From the NCBI GenBank assembly GCA_022769085.1, contig JALEKO010000039.1, positions 1-57,812 on the forward strand: a stretch of 57,812 bases of DNA, given 5' to 3'. The notes beneath the pieces were generated by a model that saw only the letters and a list, made by a program, of their open reading frames with translations, ran no database searches and had not been told where the DNA came from. This document shows, piece after piece, positions 34,150-42,848 of this stretch. Source of the stretch: Peptoniphilaceae bacterium (lineage in GTDB: Bacteria > Bacillota > Clostridia > Tissierellales > Peptoniphilaceae). Position numbers and translations under genes: made by a program. Within the stretch, counting starts at the first letter, position 1; the number at the start of each line of letters is the position of its first letter.

Positions 34150-35089
34150 AATTTATTATCCTGTATCTGAGTATTATAAGAAAAAATATGGAGAAAAAGT
34201 TTATAAACTACCAATAAAACTTGATTTAACATGTCCTAATAGAGATGGATCAGCAGGTTATGGTGGCTGTATATATTGCAGTGAAAGCGGTGGAAGTTTT
34301 GAAAATTTGCCTTCATATCTTAATATAAAAACTCAAATTGAAAAAAATAAAAAGTACATAGGTAAGAAGTATTCAGCCAAAAAATTCATTGCATATTTTC
34401 AAAATTTTACAAATACTTATATGGGATATGATGTTTTTAAAGAGCTGATAGATGCATGTGATCTTGAAGATATTGTAGGTATTTCAATATCAACTAGATC
34501 TGATTGTATTAGTGAAGATAAACTACAATATCTTTATGAATTTAAAAAAAATAAAAATATGGATATTGATATAGAGCTTGGTCTTCAAACTGCAAATTAC
34601 CATACACTTGATATTTTAAACAGGAAAGAAGATTTGGCAGATTTTATAAGTGCAGTTTTAATGATAAAAAAATACGGTTTTGATATTTGTACACATGTTA
34701 TTCTCTCTCTGCCGTGGGATGACTTAAATGATGTAATAGAAACTGCCAGAATTTTAAATTCGTTAAAAATTGATAAAGTTAAAATTCACTCTTTATATAT
34801 AGTAAAAGGTACGGTTTTAGAAAAACTTTTTTTAGAAAATAAAATTACGATGATTTCTAAAGAAGATTTTATAGTCAGGGTTTCTGAATTTTTAAGAAGA
34901 ATTGATAAAAACACAGCTGTTGAAAGGCTTATAGGCAGAGCTCCTGAAGAGGAAACTATTTTTTGTAATTGGAATACATCGTGGTGGGTTATAAGAGATG
35001 AAATTGAAAATTATATGCAAAAGAATGGATTTTATCAAGGTCAATTGAAATTAAAAAAAGATTACAAAGTCATAAGGGGGTTAAAATGA
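34121..35089 (+). CDS. TIGR01212-type radical SAM protein (YhcC/YtqA-like)
   Basis: 322 residues from a GTG at 34121; a TTG at 34142 is an alternative start, and neither has an ideal SD. The GEKVYKLPIKLDLTCPNRDG segment (about 24-43) and GGCIYCSESGG give the Elp3-like widely spaced Cys cluster for the 4Fe-4S centre, exactly as in the YhcC/YtqA group. SISTRSDCIS, ELGLQTANYHTLDILNR and THVILSLPWDD are further conserved segments. The reaction of the family is unknown; some members are linked to tRNA or stress phenotypes. It overlaps the DUF1292 gene by 29 bases and the next gene by 4. Confidence 0.88.
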   Translation: MTRKKRILNRIYYPVSEYYKKKYGEKVYKLPIKLDLTCPNRDGSAGYGGCIYCSESGGSFENLPSYLNIKTQIEKNKKYIGKKYSAKKFIAYFQNFTNTYMGYDVFKELIDACDLEDIVGISISTRSDCISEDKLQYLYEFKKNKNMDIDIELGLQTANYHTLDILNRKEDLADFISAVLMIKKYGFDICTHVILSLPWDDLNDVIETARILNSLKIDKVKIHSLYIVKGTVLEKLFLENKITMISKEDFIVRVSEFLRRIDKNTAVERLIGRAPEEETIFCNWNTSWWVIRDEIENYMQKNGFYQGQLKLKKDYKVIRGLK

Positions 35090-35514
35090 TTAAATTTGTA
35101 GTAGGACCATCAGGAAGTGGAAAAACAAAATGGCTAATAGAACAGGCAAATGAAGAAAAAAAGAAGGGAAATGAAAATATAGTTTTCATAGATAGTGATG
35201 ATGAACATATTTTTACTCTTGATTATGGTGTAAGACTTGTAAATGCATCTGAATATTTTATAAATTCTTCAGAAAAGTTATTGGGATTTATTGCTGGAAT
35301 TTTAGCCAGAGACTATGATATAGGAAAAATTTATATAGATGGAATATATGATATAGTAGAAATAAGCAAAAATAATATCGATGAACTTACATCTGACCTT
35401 GAAAGATTGTCTCAAAAATATGATGCAGATATTTACTTCGGTTTAAATTTACAAAAAACAGATCTTCCTGATGATTTTGAAGAGAGAGTTACAGAGTTAA
35501 AGATAGAAGGTTAA
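35086..35514 (+). CDS. Small P-loop ATP-binding protein of unknown function
   Basis: 142 residues. Walker A GPSGSGKTK is at residues 7-15 and a Walker B-like strand is at IGKIYIDGIYD near 85. There is no second domain and no signature of a named NTPase family. Similar short P-loop proteins in Firmicutes are sometimes annotated as PilT-like, which the sequence does not justify. Coupled to the radical SAM gene by ATGA overlap; a strong terminator follows. Confidence 0.6.
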   Translation: MIKFVVGPSGSGKTKWLIEQANEEKKKGNENIVFIDSDDEHIFTLDYGVRLVNASEYFINSSEKLLGFIAGILARDYDIGKIYIDGIYDIVEISKNNIDELTSDLERLSQKYDADIYFGLNLQKTDLPDDFEERVTELKIEG

Positions 35515-35519
35515 GATTT

Positions 35520-35544
35520 GCCGTCTCATTAGAGACGGCTTTTT
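35520..35544 (+). terminator. Terminator between the P-loop gene and the unknown gene
   Basis: GCCGTCTC and GAGACGGC form a perfect GC-rich 8-bp stem with a 4-nt loop followed by TTTTT. It is among the strongest hairpins in the window and ends only a few bases before the next ATG. Confidence 0.9.
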
Positions 35545-35547
35545 AGA

Positions 35548-36102
35548 ATGATGAAAACAGATAAAGAAAAGATAGATACTTTTTTAAAATGGAGAAAAAG
35601 TTCAATAGATGATTTATCATGTGGAAAAATAAATAAAGATGATTTTTTAGATTTAAACCTAAAGTTTTTAAAAAAACTTGATTTAAAACCATTTTGCATG
35701 CCTGAAAATATAAGTCAGGCTTTATATAATTATCAGTATTATAACATACTTGCAAAAGCTTCAAATGATACATCGTTAAAATTTAAATTTGTTCCTAAAA
35801 AGAAAAAAAAGTATAAAGAACTTATCAATAAAAGAGAAAATTATTATTCATTGAAAGATAAAGCAACGAGTTTTTTAATTTCGAAAGTAGACATTGATAC
35901 TATTTTTTGTTACTATATAGATTTGAAATCAAGAAGACTAAAAGGAAAACTTTTTGAAATATGTATAACCAGTATTCCTGATTGTATTTTGCATTCAATG
36001 AATGATGATATTTTAAAAGAAATAAAAAAGAAAAACCGATTCACTGATGAAATAAAAAAGTCATTAATAGATTCGTACGTAAATAAGACATATAAATTAT
36101 GA
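35548..36102 (+). CDS. Protein of unknown function, translationally linked to an RluA synthase
   Basis: 184 residues, lysine-rich, mostly helical at the N-terminus, with a likely small alpha/beta region around DIDTIFCYYIDLKSRRLKG and FEICITSIPDCILHSM (about 112-150). No signal peptide, membrane helix or recognised catalytic motif. The ATG follows the preceding terminator by a few bases and lacks a good SD, so the start could be at 35551 or expression may depend on read-through. Its stop overlaps the rluD-like start (ATGA), a sign of a real gene. I cannot assign a family with confidence. Confidence 0.6.
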   Translation: MMKTDKEKIDTFLKWRKSSIDDLSCGKINKDDFLDLNLKFLKKLDLKPFCMPENISQALYNYQYYNILAKASNDTSLKFKFVPKKKKKYKELINKRENYYSLKDKATSFLISKVDIDTIFCYYIDLKSRRLKGKLFEICITSIPDCILHSMNDDILKEIKKKNRFTDEIKKSLIDSYVNKTYKL

Positions 36103-37061
36103 TAGAAATAAAAATTACAGCAAATGATGCAAATCAACGTTTTGATAGATTTTTAAGAAAACTTTTGATAAAGTCACCAATTTCAGCTATTCAAAAAAAT
36201 ATAAGGAAGAAGAATTTTAAAATAAATGGAAAAAGGGCTAAATTTAATGATTTTCTTAAAGAAGGTGATATTGTAGAATTATTTATATCAGATGAAAATT
36301 ATTTAAAATTAACAGAAGATAAAAAAATTTATGAACTTAAATCTAAACTTAACATTGTTTACGAAGATGAAAATTTAATTATAATGGATAAAAGAGCTGG
36401 TATTTTATCTCATGCAGCAGAAAAAAAAGATTATGGAAATAACATGGTTGATTTTATGATCTCTTATCTATATAAAACAAATCAGGTTAATTCAAGGGAT
36501 AAAACTTTTACTCCAGCTATAGTAAACAGATTAGATAGAAATACTGCGGGAATTTTAATAGGTGCAAAAAATCATGAATCTGTTGTAAATTTAAATAAAG
36601 CAATAAAAGAAAATAAAATTTCAAAATATTATCTTACAATTGTTGATGGATACATTAAAAAAGATTTTGAAATAAATGAAAAAATTTTTAAAAATGAAAA
36701 TAGAAATATTGTAAAAAGTGATGAAAAAGGAAAAGAAATAAAAACAAAATTTAAAGTTATAGATACAAATAAAAAATTGTCACTTTTAGAAGCAGAATTA
36801 ATCACTGGGAAAACTCACCAGATAAGATTTTCATTAATGAAAAATAACACGCCTATTATCGGTGATAGAAAATATGGAAATAAAAAAATAAATCAAACTT
36901 TGAAAAATAAAACAAATATAAATAATCAAATTTTATTAGCGTATAAGCTAAGATTTGGTAAAGTAAAAGGTCTTGAATATCTTAATGGAAAAGAATTTTT
37001 TACAGGCTATTTAAATAAATTTAATGAAATTAAAGATATTTGCTTTGAAATATTTAAGTAA
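36099..37061 (+). CDS. RluA-family 23S rRNA pseudouridine synthase
   Basis: 320 residues: N-terminal S4 RNA-binding domain (QRFDRFLRKLL; NFKINGKRAKFNDFLKEGD) and catalytic domain with VNRLDRNTAGILIGAK (catalytic Asp near 145), KYYLTIVDG and LITGKTHQIRFSL. The layout matches RluC/RluD. It isomerises specific uridines in 23S rRNA. Which site is modified cannot be told. ATGA overlap with the upstream unknown gene. Confidence 0.92.
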   Translation: MIEIKITANDANQRFDRFLRKLLIKSPISAIQKNIRKKNFKINGKRAKFNDFLKEGDIVELFISDENYLKLTEDKKIYELKSKLNIVYEDENLIIMDKRAGILSHAAEKKDYGNNMVDFMISYLYKTNQVNSRDKTFTPAIVNRLDRNTAGILIGAKNHESVVNLNKAIKENKISKYYLTIVDGYIKKDFEINEKIFKNENRNIVKSDEKGKEIKTKFKVIDTNKKLSLLEAELITGKTHQIRFSLMKNNTPIIGDRKYGNKKINQTLKNKTNINNQILLAYKLRFGKVKGLEYLNGKEFFTGYLNKFNEIKDICFEIFK

Positions 37062-37130
37062 ATATAATTTTTTATTACTTTGGAATATTAAAAATAAAAG
37101 GATTTAATTTATAAATTATGGAGGAATTTA

Positions 37131-38030
37131 ATGGAGTATGTTATCGGTGTAGATGTAGGTGGCACAAAAATTAATGCTGCACTTATTGATGAAAGCGGAG
37201 AAATAATAGAAAAGGTTAAAATCACTACTGATGCTGATAAAGGAAGAGAAGTTGTTCTTTCAAATATCAAAAAAGCTATATATAAATTACCATATAAAAA
37301 TGCAAAAGCAATAGGAATAGGAACTCCAGGTTTTATAGATTCAAAAAATGGAATTGTAACATTTGCAGGGAATATCGAAGGTCGGACTGGACTTAACCTT
37401 AAAAAAGCTGTAGAAGAATTTGTAGATAAAGAAGTTTTTGTTGAAAATGATGCAAATGTTGCTCTTCTTTGCGAAAAATGGGTAGGATCTGCAAAAAATT
37501 ACGATTCAGTTGTGATGATAACATTAGGAACAGGACTTGGAGGTGCCATTTATACAAAAGAAGGAGGTCTTCTTTCAGGAGCACATTTTCAGGGCGGAGA
37601 ACTTGGCCATATGATACTTTATCCAAATGGAAGAAAATGTACTTGTGGACAAAATGGATGTGCTGAAGCATATTGTGCAGGAAGTGGAATTACATCAAGC
37701 TATTTTGAAAAAACAGGGTTTACTTTATCTGGAGAAGAAATATTTAATAGGGCAGATATTGATGAAAAAGCAAAGGAAGTGTTAGAAGAATATCAATTTA
37801 ATCTTGCAAATTATTTGTCCTCATTAAGAAATATTTTTGATCCAGAAGCTATAATAATTGGTGGTGGAGTTATAAATTCTAAAAATATTTGGTGGGATGG
37901 TATGATAGATCAGTATTATAAAGTTTGCAATAAACCTGATGCAGTATCCGTAATTCCTGCAACATATTTAAATGATTCTGGTGTTATTGGTGCTGGGAAA
38001 GCAGCGTTTGACAGGAGTAGAAATGTCTGA
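37131..38030 (+). CDS. ROK-family sugar kinase (glucokinase-like)
   Basis: 299 residues. IGVDVGGTKINAALID is the ATP phosphate-1 motif, VENDANVALLCEKWVG contains the catalytic Asp near 104, LGTGLGGAIYTKEGGLL binds phosphate, and GRKCTCGQNGCAEAYCAG after GH supplies the CxCGxxGCxE zinc site. No N-terminal DNA-binding domain, so it is a kinase (glucose, ManNAc or similar) and not a NagC-type repressor. Its end overlaps the response regulator gene by 8 bases, an unusual operon partner. Confidence 0.9.
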   Translation: MEYVIGVDVGGTKINAALIDESGEIIEKVKITTDADKGREVVLSNIKKAIYKLPYKNAKAIGIGTPGFIDSKNGIVTFAGNIEGRTGLNLKKAVEEFVDKEVFVENDANVALLCEKWVGSAKNYDSVVMITLGTGLGGAIYTKEGGLLSGAHFQGGELGHMILYPNGRKCTCGQNGCAEAYCAGSGITSSYFEKTGFTLSGEEIFNRADIDEKAKEVLEEYQFNLANYLSSLRNIFDPEAIIIGGGVINSKNIWWDGMIDQYYKVCNKPDAVSVIPATYLNDSGVIGAGKAAFDRSRNV

Positions 38031-38715
38031 AAAAACAAAAATATTAATTGTAGATGATGAAGATTACATTAGACAATTTATGAAAATAAATCTTGAATAT
38101 TCAGGTTTTAATGTCATAGAGGCAGCAAGCGGAGAAGAAGGCGTAGAAAAATGCAGATTTGAAAATCCTAAAATAGTGCTTTTAGATGTTATGCTACCAG
38201 GAATTTCAGGATTTGAAGTTTGTAAAATTTTAAGAGATGAATTTCCTAAATTAGGAATAATTATGGTGACAGCAAAAAGTCAAGATATAGATAAAATAAT
38301 GGGTCTTGAACAAGGAAGCGATGATTATATTATTAAGCCATTTAATCCACAGGAATTAGTTTTACGTGTAAAATCACTTGAAAGAAGAGTACTTCTACAA
38401 TCAAAATCGAGCGATGAAAATATTTTGGAAGACGGGATTTTTAAGCTTGATTTATATTCTAAAACTTTTTATAAAAATGGAAAAGAAATAGAACTTACTC
38501 CTACTGAATTTTCAATGTTAAAATATTTTATAGAAAATAAAGGTAAGGCAATAAAAAGAGATGAGATAATGAAAGTTACTTGGGGTGATAATTATAACAA
38601 TGATAAAAAAATTGTTGATGTAAATATTAGAAGAATAAGAGCTAAGATAGAGGAAAATTCAGCAAAACCTGAATATCTTGAAACTGTTTGGGGAACAGGT
38701 TACAGATGGAGATAA
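38023..38715 (+). CDS. OmpR/PhoB-family response regulator
   Basis: 230 residues. The receiver domain has DDED near 11, the phospho-acceptor Asp in IVLLDVMLPG near 54, Thr in MVTAKS and Lys in IIKPFNP. The C-terminal winged helix (LTPTEFSMLKYFIENKGKAI; VNIRRIRAKIE; GTGYRWR) binds DNA. The ATG at 38023 with GGAG upstream is used; the in-frame ATG at 37972 lies inside the ROK gene. Partner of the next kinase. Confidence 0.94.
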   Translation: MSEKTKILIVDDEDYIRQFMKINLEYSGFNVIEAASGEEGVEKCRFENPKIVLLDVMLPGISGFEVCKILRDEFPKLGIIMVTAKSQDIDKIMGLEQGSDDYIIKPFNPQELVLRVKSLERRVLLQSKSSDENILEDGIFKLDLYSKTFYKNGKEIELTPTEFSMLKYFIENKGKAIKRDEIMKVTWGDNYNNDKKIVDVNIRRIRAKIEENSAKPEYLETVWGTGYRWR

Positions 38716-40163
38716 TACATAAAATTTCAGAGTTATTAAGAAAAAATTATAATAATTTATTTGGAATTAGAACAAATGTAATTTTACTAATAATGTTATT
38801 TGTAACTTCAATTGTAATTGTGTTTGAATTTTTTTCGTTTTATATTCTTAGAAATTATTATGAGGCTACAGTTTCTGGATATCTTCTAAATCAAGCAAAA
38901 TATGATCAGGAATTATTTATAAACTATTTATCCGATTATTCTTTGGAACAAATAGTTGTACAAGATAAAGACCAATTTTATAGAGATAATGATGCTCAAG
39001 TCCAAATATTAGACAATAAAGGAATTGTATTATTCGATTCTTTGGCATCAAGTTCTGTCGGAAGTATCTTAAAAACTTCAGATGTAATTGAAACATTAAA
39101 CGGAGGTTATTCAAGTTATACTGGAAAAGTTTTAGAGAATAATGAACCGATTATGAGTTTATCATATGCATTAAATAATGGCAATAAACAAATAGGTATT
39201 ATTAGATTAACTACATCATTAAATAGACTTAATAATACAATAAGTTCACAAATGACAAAATATTATATTTTTGGAATTATAATTATATTATTTGCAATAA
39301 TTTTATCTTTTATATCATCAAATCAGCTTGTTTTACCATTAAAAGAATTAATAAAAGTGAGTGAAAAGTTTGCAAAAGGTGATTACACGGTAAAAGCAAA
39401 TGTTGATAGAAATGATGAAGTAGGGGAGCTTGCTAAAACTCTTAACTTTATGGGAGAAAATATTGTAAAGAAAGAAGATCTTAAAAATGATTTTATATCT
39501 TCAGTTTCACATGAACTTAGAACTCCTATGACATCTATAAAGGGGCGGGCAATAACCTTGCAGTCAAAACCAATTCAGGAAGATAAAGAAATGCTTTCTC
39601 AGGGTCTTAAAATTATTGAAAATGAAAGTGATAGGCTTTCAAATATGGTTGAAGATCTTTTAGATTTTTCAAGACTTCAATCATCAAGCATGACATATAT
39701 AAAGAAAAATTTGAATATTGTAGAACTTGCACAATTTGTCTATAATCAGCTTTTACCAAGGGCAAACAATAAAGATCTTAATTTTAAATTTGAAAGTGCT
39801 TATAAGGAAATAATCGTCTTTGCAGATGAAAGCAGAATGAAAGAAGTTTTTATTAATATTATTGATAATGCTATAAAATTCACATCGGAAGGTGAAATAG
39901 TTTTAAGAATTGAACAAGATAAAGATAATGCCATTGTAAGTATTTCAGATACTGGTGAAGGTATAAAAGAAGATGAGATAAAATTGATAACACAGAAATT
40001 TTTCAAAGGATCATCTTCTCATTCACAGACAGGTCTTGGACTTTCTATTTGTGAAGAGATAATTAATGCTCATGAAGGATCTTTAATGATAGAAAGTAAA
40101 TATACAAAAGGTACAAAAGTTTTTTTCAGTTTGCCTAAGGTGGTTGAATATGAGGAAAATTAA
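38706..40163 (+). CDS. Membrane sensor histidine kinase with HAMP domain
   Basis: 485 residues. TM1 is at about 22-48, an extracellular sensor of some 140 residues follows, and TM2 lies at about 187-206. Then come HAMP (PLKELIKVSEKFAKGDYTV), HisKA with phospho-acceptor His in SVSHELRTPMTSIKG near 268, and HATPase_c with N box IIDNAIKFTSEG, G1 DTGEGI and G2 GLGLSI. The domain order resembles WalK/ResE-type kinases, but no PAS domain is seen. Start 38706 overlaps the regulator stop; a TTG at 38688 is an alternative. The signal is unknown. Confidence 0.92.
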   Translation: MEIIHKISELLRKNYNNLFGIRTNVILLIMLFVTSIVIVFEFFSFYILRNYYEATVSGYLLNQAKYDQELFINYLSDYSLEQIVVQDKDQFYRDNDAQVQILDNKGIVLFDSLASSSVGSILKTSDVIETLNGGYSSYTGKVLENNEPIMSLSYALNNGNKQIGIIRLTTSLNRLNNTISSQMTKYYIFGIIIILFAIILSFISSNQLVLPLKELIKVSEKFAKGDYTVKANVDRNDEVGELAKTLNFMGENIVKKEDLKNDFISSVSHELRTPMTSIKGRAITLQSKPIQEDKEMLSQGLKIIENESDRLSNMVEDLLDFSRLQSSSMTYIKKNLNIVELAQFVYNQLLPRANNKDLNFKFESAYKEIIVFADESRMKEVFINIIDNAIKFTSEGEIVLRIEQDKDNAIVSISDTGEGIKEDEIKLITQKFFKGSSSHSQTGLGLSICEEIINAHEGSLMIESKYTKGTKVFFSLPKVVEYEEN

Positions 40164-41643
40164 AATATTAGTTTTTACAATTTTAATTTTTATTTTTAGT
40201 TCATGTACTTTTAACAATAATATAGACATTGTTACAGATACAATAGAAAAGCCTCAAAAGGGTGAGAATCTTTTAAAAGGGACTTGGGAAGTTGATGCAC
40301 TTGAGGCAATAAATAAAAAAGATTTTAAAATAGAAAACGAAATAGGTGATAAACTTATAATAACAAATAGTGTAGTAGGAATAAATAATGATTATTCTTT
40401 GAATCCGAATTTTAGTGCAAAGTATGTAAATTTAAAAACTTATTTAAAAAGTAAGGGGATAGATAAGCTTGAAAATAATGAAAATTTAGATAAAGATGTA
40501 ATAGTTTTAAATTCGTCAGATGGACAATTCTTTTCAAGAGATTTTATAAAATTATCAGATGAAAAGATTATGTTTTTAAAAAATTCAGTCATTTACTATC
40601 TTACAAAAAAAAGCTCATCTGTAAGTAATGAAGACATTCTAAAGTATACTTCTGAAAATTCTAATTCATCTGATAGAGTAAATGTAAATATAAGTGAAAA
40701 AGACGATACAACTGTTTTAATTGGAATTAGAGAAAGAGTTGAGAATAATACAATTTCTCCAAAGTATAATTATTACACATATATGGTTAGATTAAGACCA
40801 AAAAAAGAAGCCATTTTTTCAAAAACTGAAGGAATTTTTTTCCCGAAAAAAGATGAATTTTGGAAATTGAAAATTTCATCGAGTAATACTGATTTGAATT
40901 ATGATAGTATTTTGGCTTATCCATTTAGTTTAGAAGAAGATGTATTGAATAACCAAAAAGTTAGAGAAAAATATGAAAATGTTGATGTAAATAGAAATAT
41001 CATTTTAAATTATGTTAAAGGAGATTATGTTTCATTTCAATATACAGATCCGTATTCTTCTTCTAAAATTATAAAATATTCTATTTTAAATACCAGCGAA
41101 GATTTTAATAATGCTGAAGGTTTAACAATAAATGAGATTGCACAAAAAGATGTTTCAAACGATTTTAGATCGAAAGTTTTAAAAGAAATTGAAAATGATC
41201 ACTTAGATTATGATGAAACTCAAGTAGGAGAAGATCTTTCTAATATAGGCTTTATTAGAAGTAAAGGAAATTTAATTCTTGAAACTAGTTATTGGATTAG
41301 AACAGAAAATTCAACAGGGCAGAAATCATTTCCCATAGATATTGCTACAAATAAAGATTTTTTTCAATCAGGTAAAAAACTTGTAAATTGGGATCAGATA
41401 AAGAATTTTGATTCAGATGCAAAAGACTATATTGAATCTGATAATAAGCAATATATTTTAATACAAAATCAAGATGAAATTTTAATTTATCAACTTAATA
41501 ATGGTAGAATTTCTGAGTATCCTTCAATATCAATTGCAACAAATAATTCTACTTCAATTATAATGTGTGAATGGGCTTTTGATGAATATGCAAATGTTTG
41601 GGATGATGAATTTAAAGGAAATGATTTATTACACGATTATTAA
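40150..41643 (+). CDS. Lipoprotein of unknown function linked to a two-component system
   Basis: 497 residues. A short charged N-terminus (MRKIK), a hydrophobic core and the lipobox IFSSC (Cys near 19) mark it as a membrane-anchored extracellular lipoprotein. The mature part is rich in Asn, Ser, Asp and Lys, with no catalytic motif I recognise. Several FxSxD-type strand segments suggest a beta-rich fold. It starts inside the kinase gene with AAGGTGG as SD, so it is co-translated. By analogy with accessory lipoproteins of other sensor kinases (WalHI-type regulators) it may modulate the kinase; that is inference. A strong terminator follows. Confidence 0.75.
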   Translation: MRKIKILVFTILIFIFSSCTFNNNIDIVTDTIEKPQKGENLLKGTWEVDALEAINKKDFKIENEIGDKLIITNSVVGINNDYSLNPNFSAKYVNLKTYLKSKGIDKLENNENLDKDVIVLNSSDGQFFSRDFIKLSDEKIMFLKNSVIYYLTKKSSSVSNEDILKYTSENSNSSDRVNVNISEKDDTTVLIGIRERVENNTISPKYNYYTYMVRLRPKKEAIFSKTEGIFFPKKDEFWKLKISSSNTDLNYDSILAYPFSLEEDVLNNQKVREKYENVDVNRNIILNYVKGDYVSFQYTDPYSSSKIIKYSILNTSEDFNNAEGLTINEIAQKDVSNDFRSKVLKEIENDHLDYDETQVGEDLSNIGFIRSKGNLILETSYWIRTENSTGQKSFPIDIATNKDFFQSGKKLVNWDQIKNFDSDAKDYIESDNKQYILIQNQDEILIYQLNNGRISEYPSISIATNNSTSIIMCEWAFDEYANVWDDEFKGNDLLHDY

Positions 41644-41680
41644 AACTTTAATTTAACTACTTTTTAAAAATTTTTAAACT

Positions 41681-41711
41681 AAAAGGCTTAGGTTTTTAAC
41701 CTAAGCCTTTT
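41681..41711. terminator. Bidirectional terminator after the lipoprotein gene
   Basis: AAAAGGCTTAGG and CCTAAGCCTTTT form a 12-bp perfect stem (14 with inner A-T pairs). The minus-strand GIY-YIG stop codon at 41696-41698 lies in its loop. Confidence 0.9.
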
Positions 41712-41968
41712 AATATGTCTAAATTCTTTGTAATTACAAGTTTTTCTTTATCTTTTTTTTTAAGTTTTTTTATTTTTGATTCAAGCTTTAATGCATCAGA
41801 TAGACTTTCTACCTCAAATTTGAAAACGAGTTTACACGGTCTTCTAGATCTTGTATATTTAGCACCTTTTCCATCATTATGATTTTTTATTCGTTTTTCT
41901 AAATTATTTGTCCAACCTGTATATAAAGAATTATCACTGCATCTAAGCATATATACGTAATTTTTCAA
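41696..41968 (-). CDS. GIY-YIG nuclease domain protein (UPF0213 type)
   Basis: 90 residues, a single GIY-YIG domain: NYVYMLRCSDNSLYTGWTNN at the start (the YVY...YTG core), catalytic Arg in KRIKNHNDGKGAKYTRSR, and the Glu in KLESKIKKLKK. Such stand-alone small domains (YhbQ/YazA) are chromosomal housekeeping proteins; some cleave branched DNA or RNA, function unclear. It overlaps recX by 4 bases. Confidence 0.92.
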   Translation of the reverse strand: MKNYVYMLRCSDNSLYTGWTNNLEKRIKNHNDGKGAKYTRSRRPCKLVFKFEVESLSDALKLESKIKKLKKKDKEKLVITKNLDILKGLG

Positions 41969-42561
41969 AACAATTCATCCAAACATTCATTAATAATATC
42001 GTAAGAAAAGCCTCGATAAGATAGATAATTATAAACTTTTTTTTTGTTTTCATATGAATAATCATTTTTAGCTTTTTTTTCAGCTAAATACATAGCATTT
42101 TCATATTCGATAGAATAAGGGACATCATCTAAAAATCTTGATATTAATTTCTTATCCAGACCTTTTGCAGATAGATTATAAAAAATTTTTCTTTTAGAAT
42201 ATCTTTGAAATTTAATTTTATCATTTATATAATTTTTTACATATATTTCGTCATTTGTTAAATTATAATCTGATAAAAATTTTAAAATTTTTTCAATAGT
42301 TTCTTCTGTGAAATTTTTTCTTTTTAATTTATTTTTTATTTCACTTTCTGTTTTTGCAGAAAATTCTATAGAATTTAAAGCACTTTCTTTTGCTCTGTTA
42401 AATTCATCTTCTTTTTTAATTTTATCAAAATCATCTTTTGACAAAATATTGTCAGGATTTACGTTTAAATTACTGTAAAACTCTGGAGAAACTAAAAATT
42501 TTTTTTTAGAAATAATTAAATTTACAAAACCATTTTTATAAACGATTTTTTCAATTTTCAT
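41965..42561 (-). CDS. recX: RecX, regulator of RecA
   Basis: 198 residues of tandem three-helix repeats. ALNSIEFSAKTESEIKNKLK and NEIYVKNYI-type segments (here NDEIYVKNYINDK), and LSAKGLDKKLISRFL and YLSYRGFSYDIINECL are the RecX pattern. RecX inserts into the RecA filament and limits its activity. recA is not in the window. The start overlaps the stop of a 31-codon gene (ATGA). Confidence 0.88.
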   Translation of the reverse strand: MKIEKIVYKNGFVNLIISKKKFLVSPEFYSNLNVNPDNILSKDDFDKIKKEDEFNRAKESALNSIEFSAKTESEIKNKLKRKNFTEETIEKILKFLSDYNLTNDEIYVKNYINDKIKFQRYSKRKIFYNLSAKGLDKKLISRFLDDVPYSIEYENAMYLAEKKAKNDYSYENKKKVYNYLSYRGFSYDIINECLDELF

Positions 42562-42653
42562 TTAAATGCACTCCGTACAAGTGGAGCAACCATTGCAAAA
42601 ACGACAATAATAGCAAATAATTTTAGCAATAACTGTCTTGTTTTCTTTTTCAT
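42558..42653 (-). CDS. 31-residue single-span membrane peptide upstream of recX
   Basis: Found by direct reading: minus-strand ATG at 42653 behind an excellent AAAGAGGTG ribosome site, 31 codons, TGA overlapping the recX ATG. The peptide begins MKKKTRQLLLKLFAIIVVFA and ends MVAPLVRSAFK: a basic N-terminus, one hydrophobic helix and a basic tail. In size and layout it resembles small DUF4044/Prli42-type peptides of Firmicutes, but the match is too weak to name it. Translational coupling and the SD argue for a real gene. Confidence 0.65.
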   Translation of the reverse strand: MKKKTRQLLLKLFAIIVVFAMVAPLVRSAFK

Positions 42654-42722
42654 ATTTTCACCTCTTTATATATGTATATAGATATTCTACCTCTTTGAAA
42701 ATTTTTTAAAATATAAAATAAC

Positions 42723-42751
42723 TTGACAACAATAAATAAATATCGTATACT
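42723..42751 (+). promoter_or_regulatory. tRNA operon promoter
   Basis: TTGACA at 42723-42728 and TATACT at 42746-42751 with a 17-nt spacer, about 19 bases before tRNA-His. Confidence 0.85.
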
Positions 42752-42769
42752 AAACTGGTAATCACAAAT

Positions 42770-42847
42770 GGTGGGTATGGCCCAGTTGGTCAAGGCGCCT
42801 GGTTGTGGCCCAGGAGATCGAGAGTTCGAATCTCTCTACTCACCCCA
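42770..42847 (+). tRNA. tRNA-His (GTG)
   Basis: Complete cloverleaf: acceptor GTGGGTA/TACTCAC, anticodon stem CCTGG/CCAGG around GTG, T-loop TTCGAAT. The extra G at position -1 (42770) pairs with C73, the tRNA-His identity element. CCA is encoded. Confidence 0.97.
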
Positions 42848-42848
42848 T

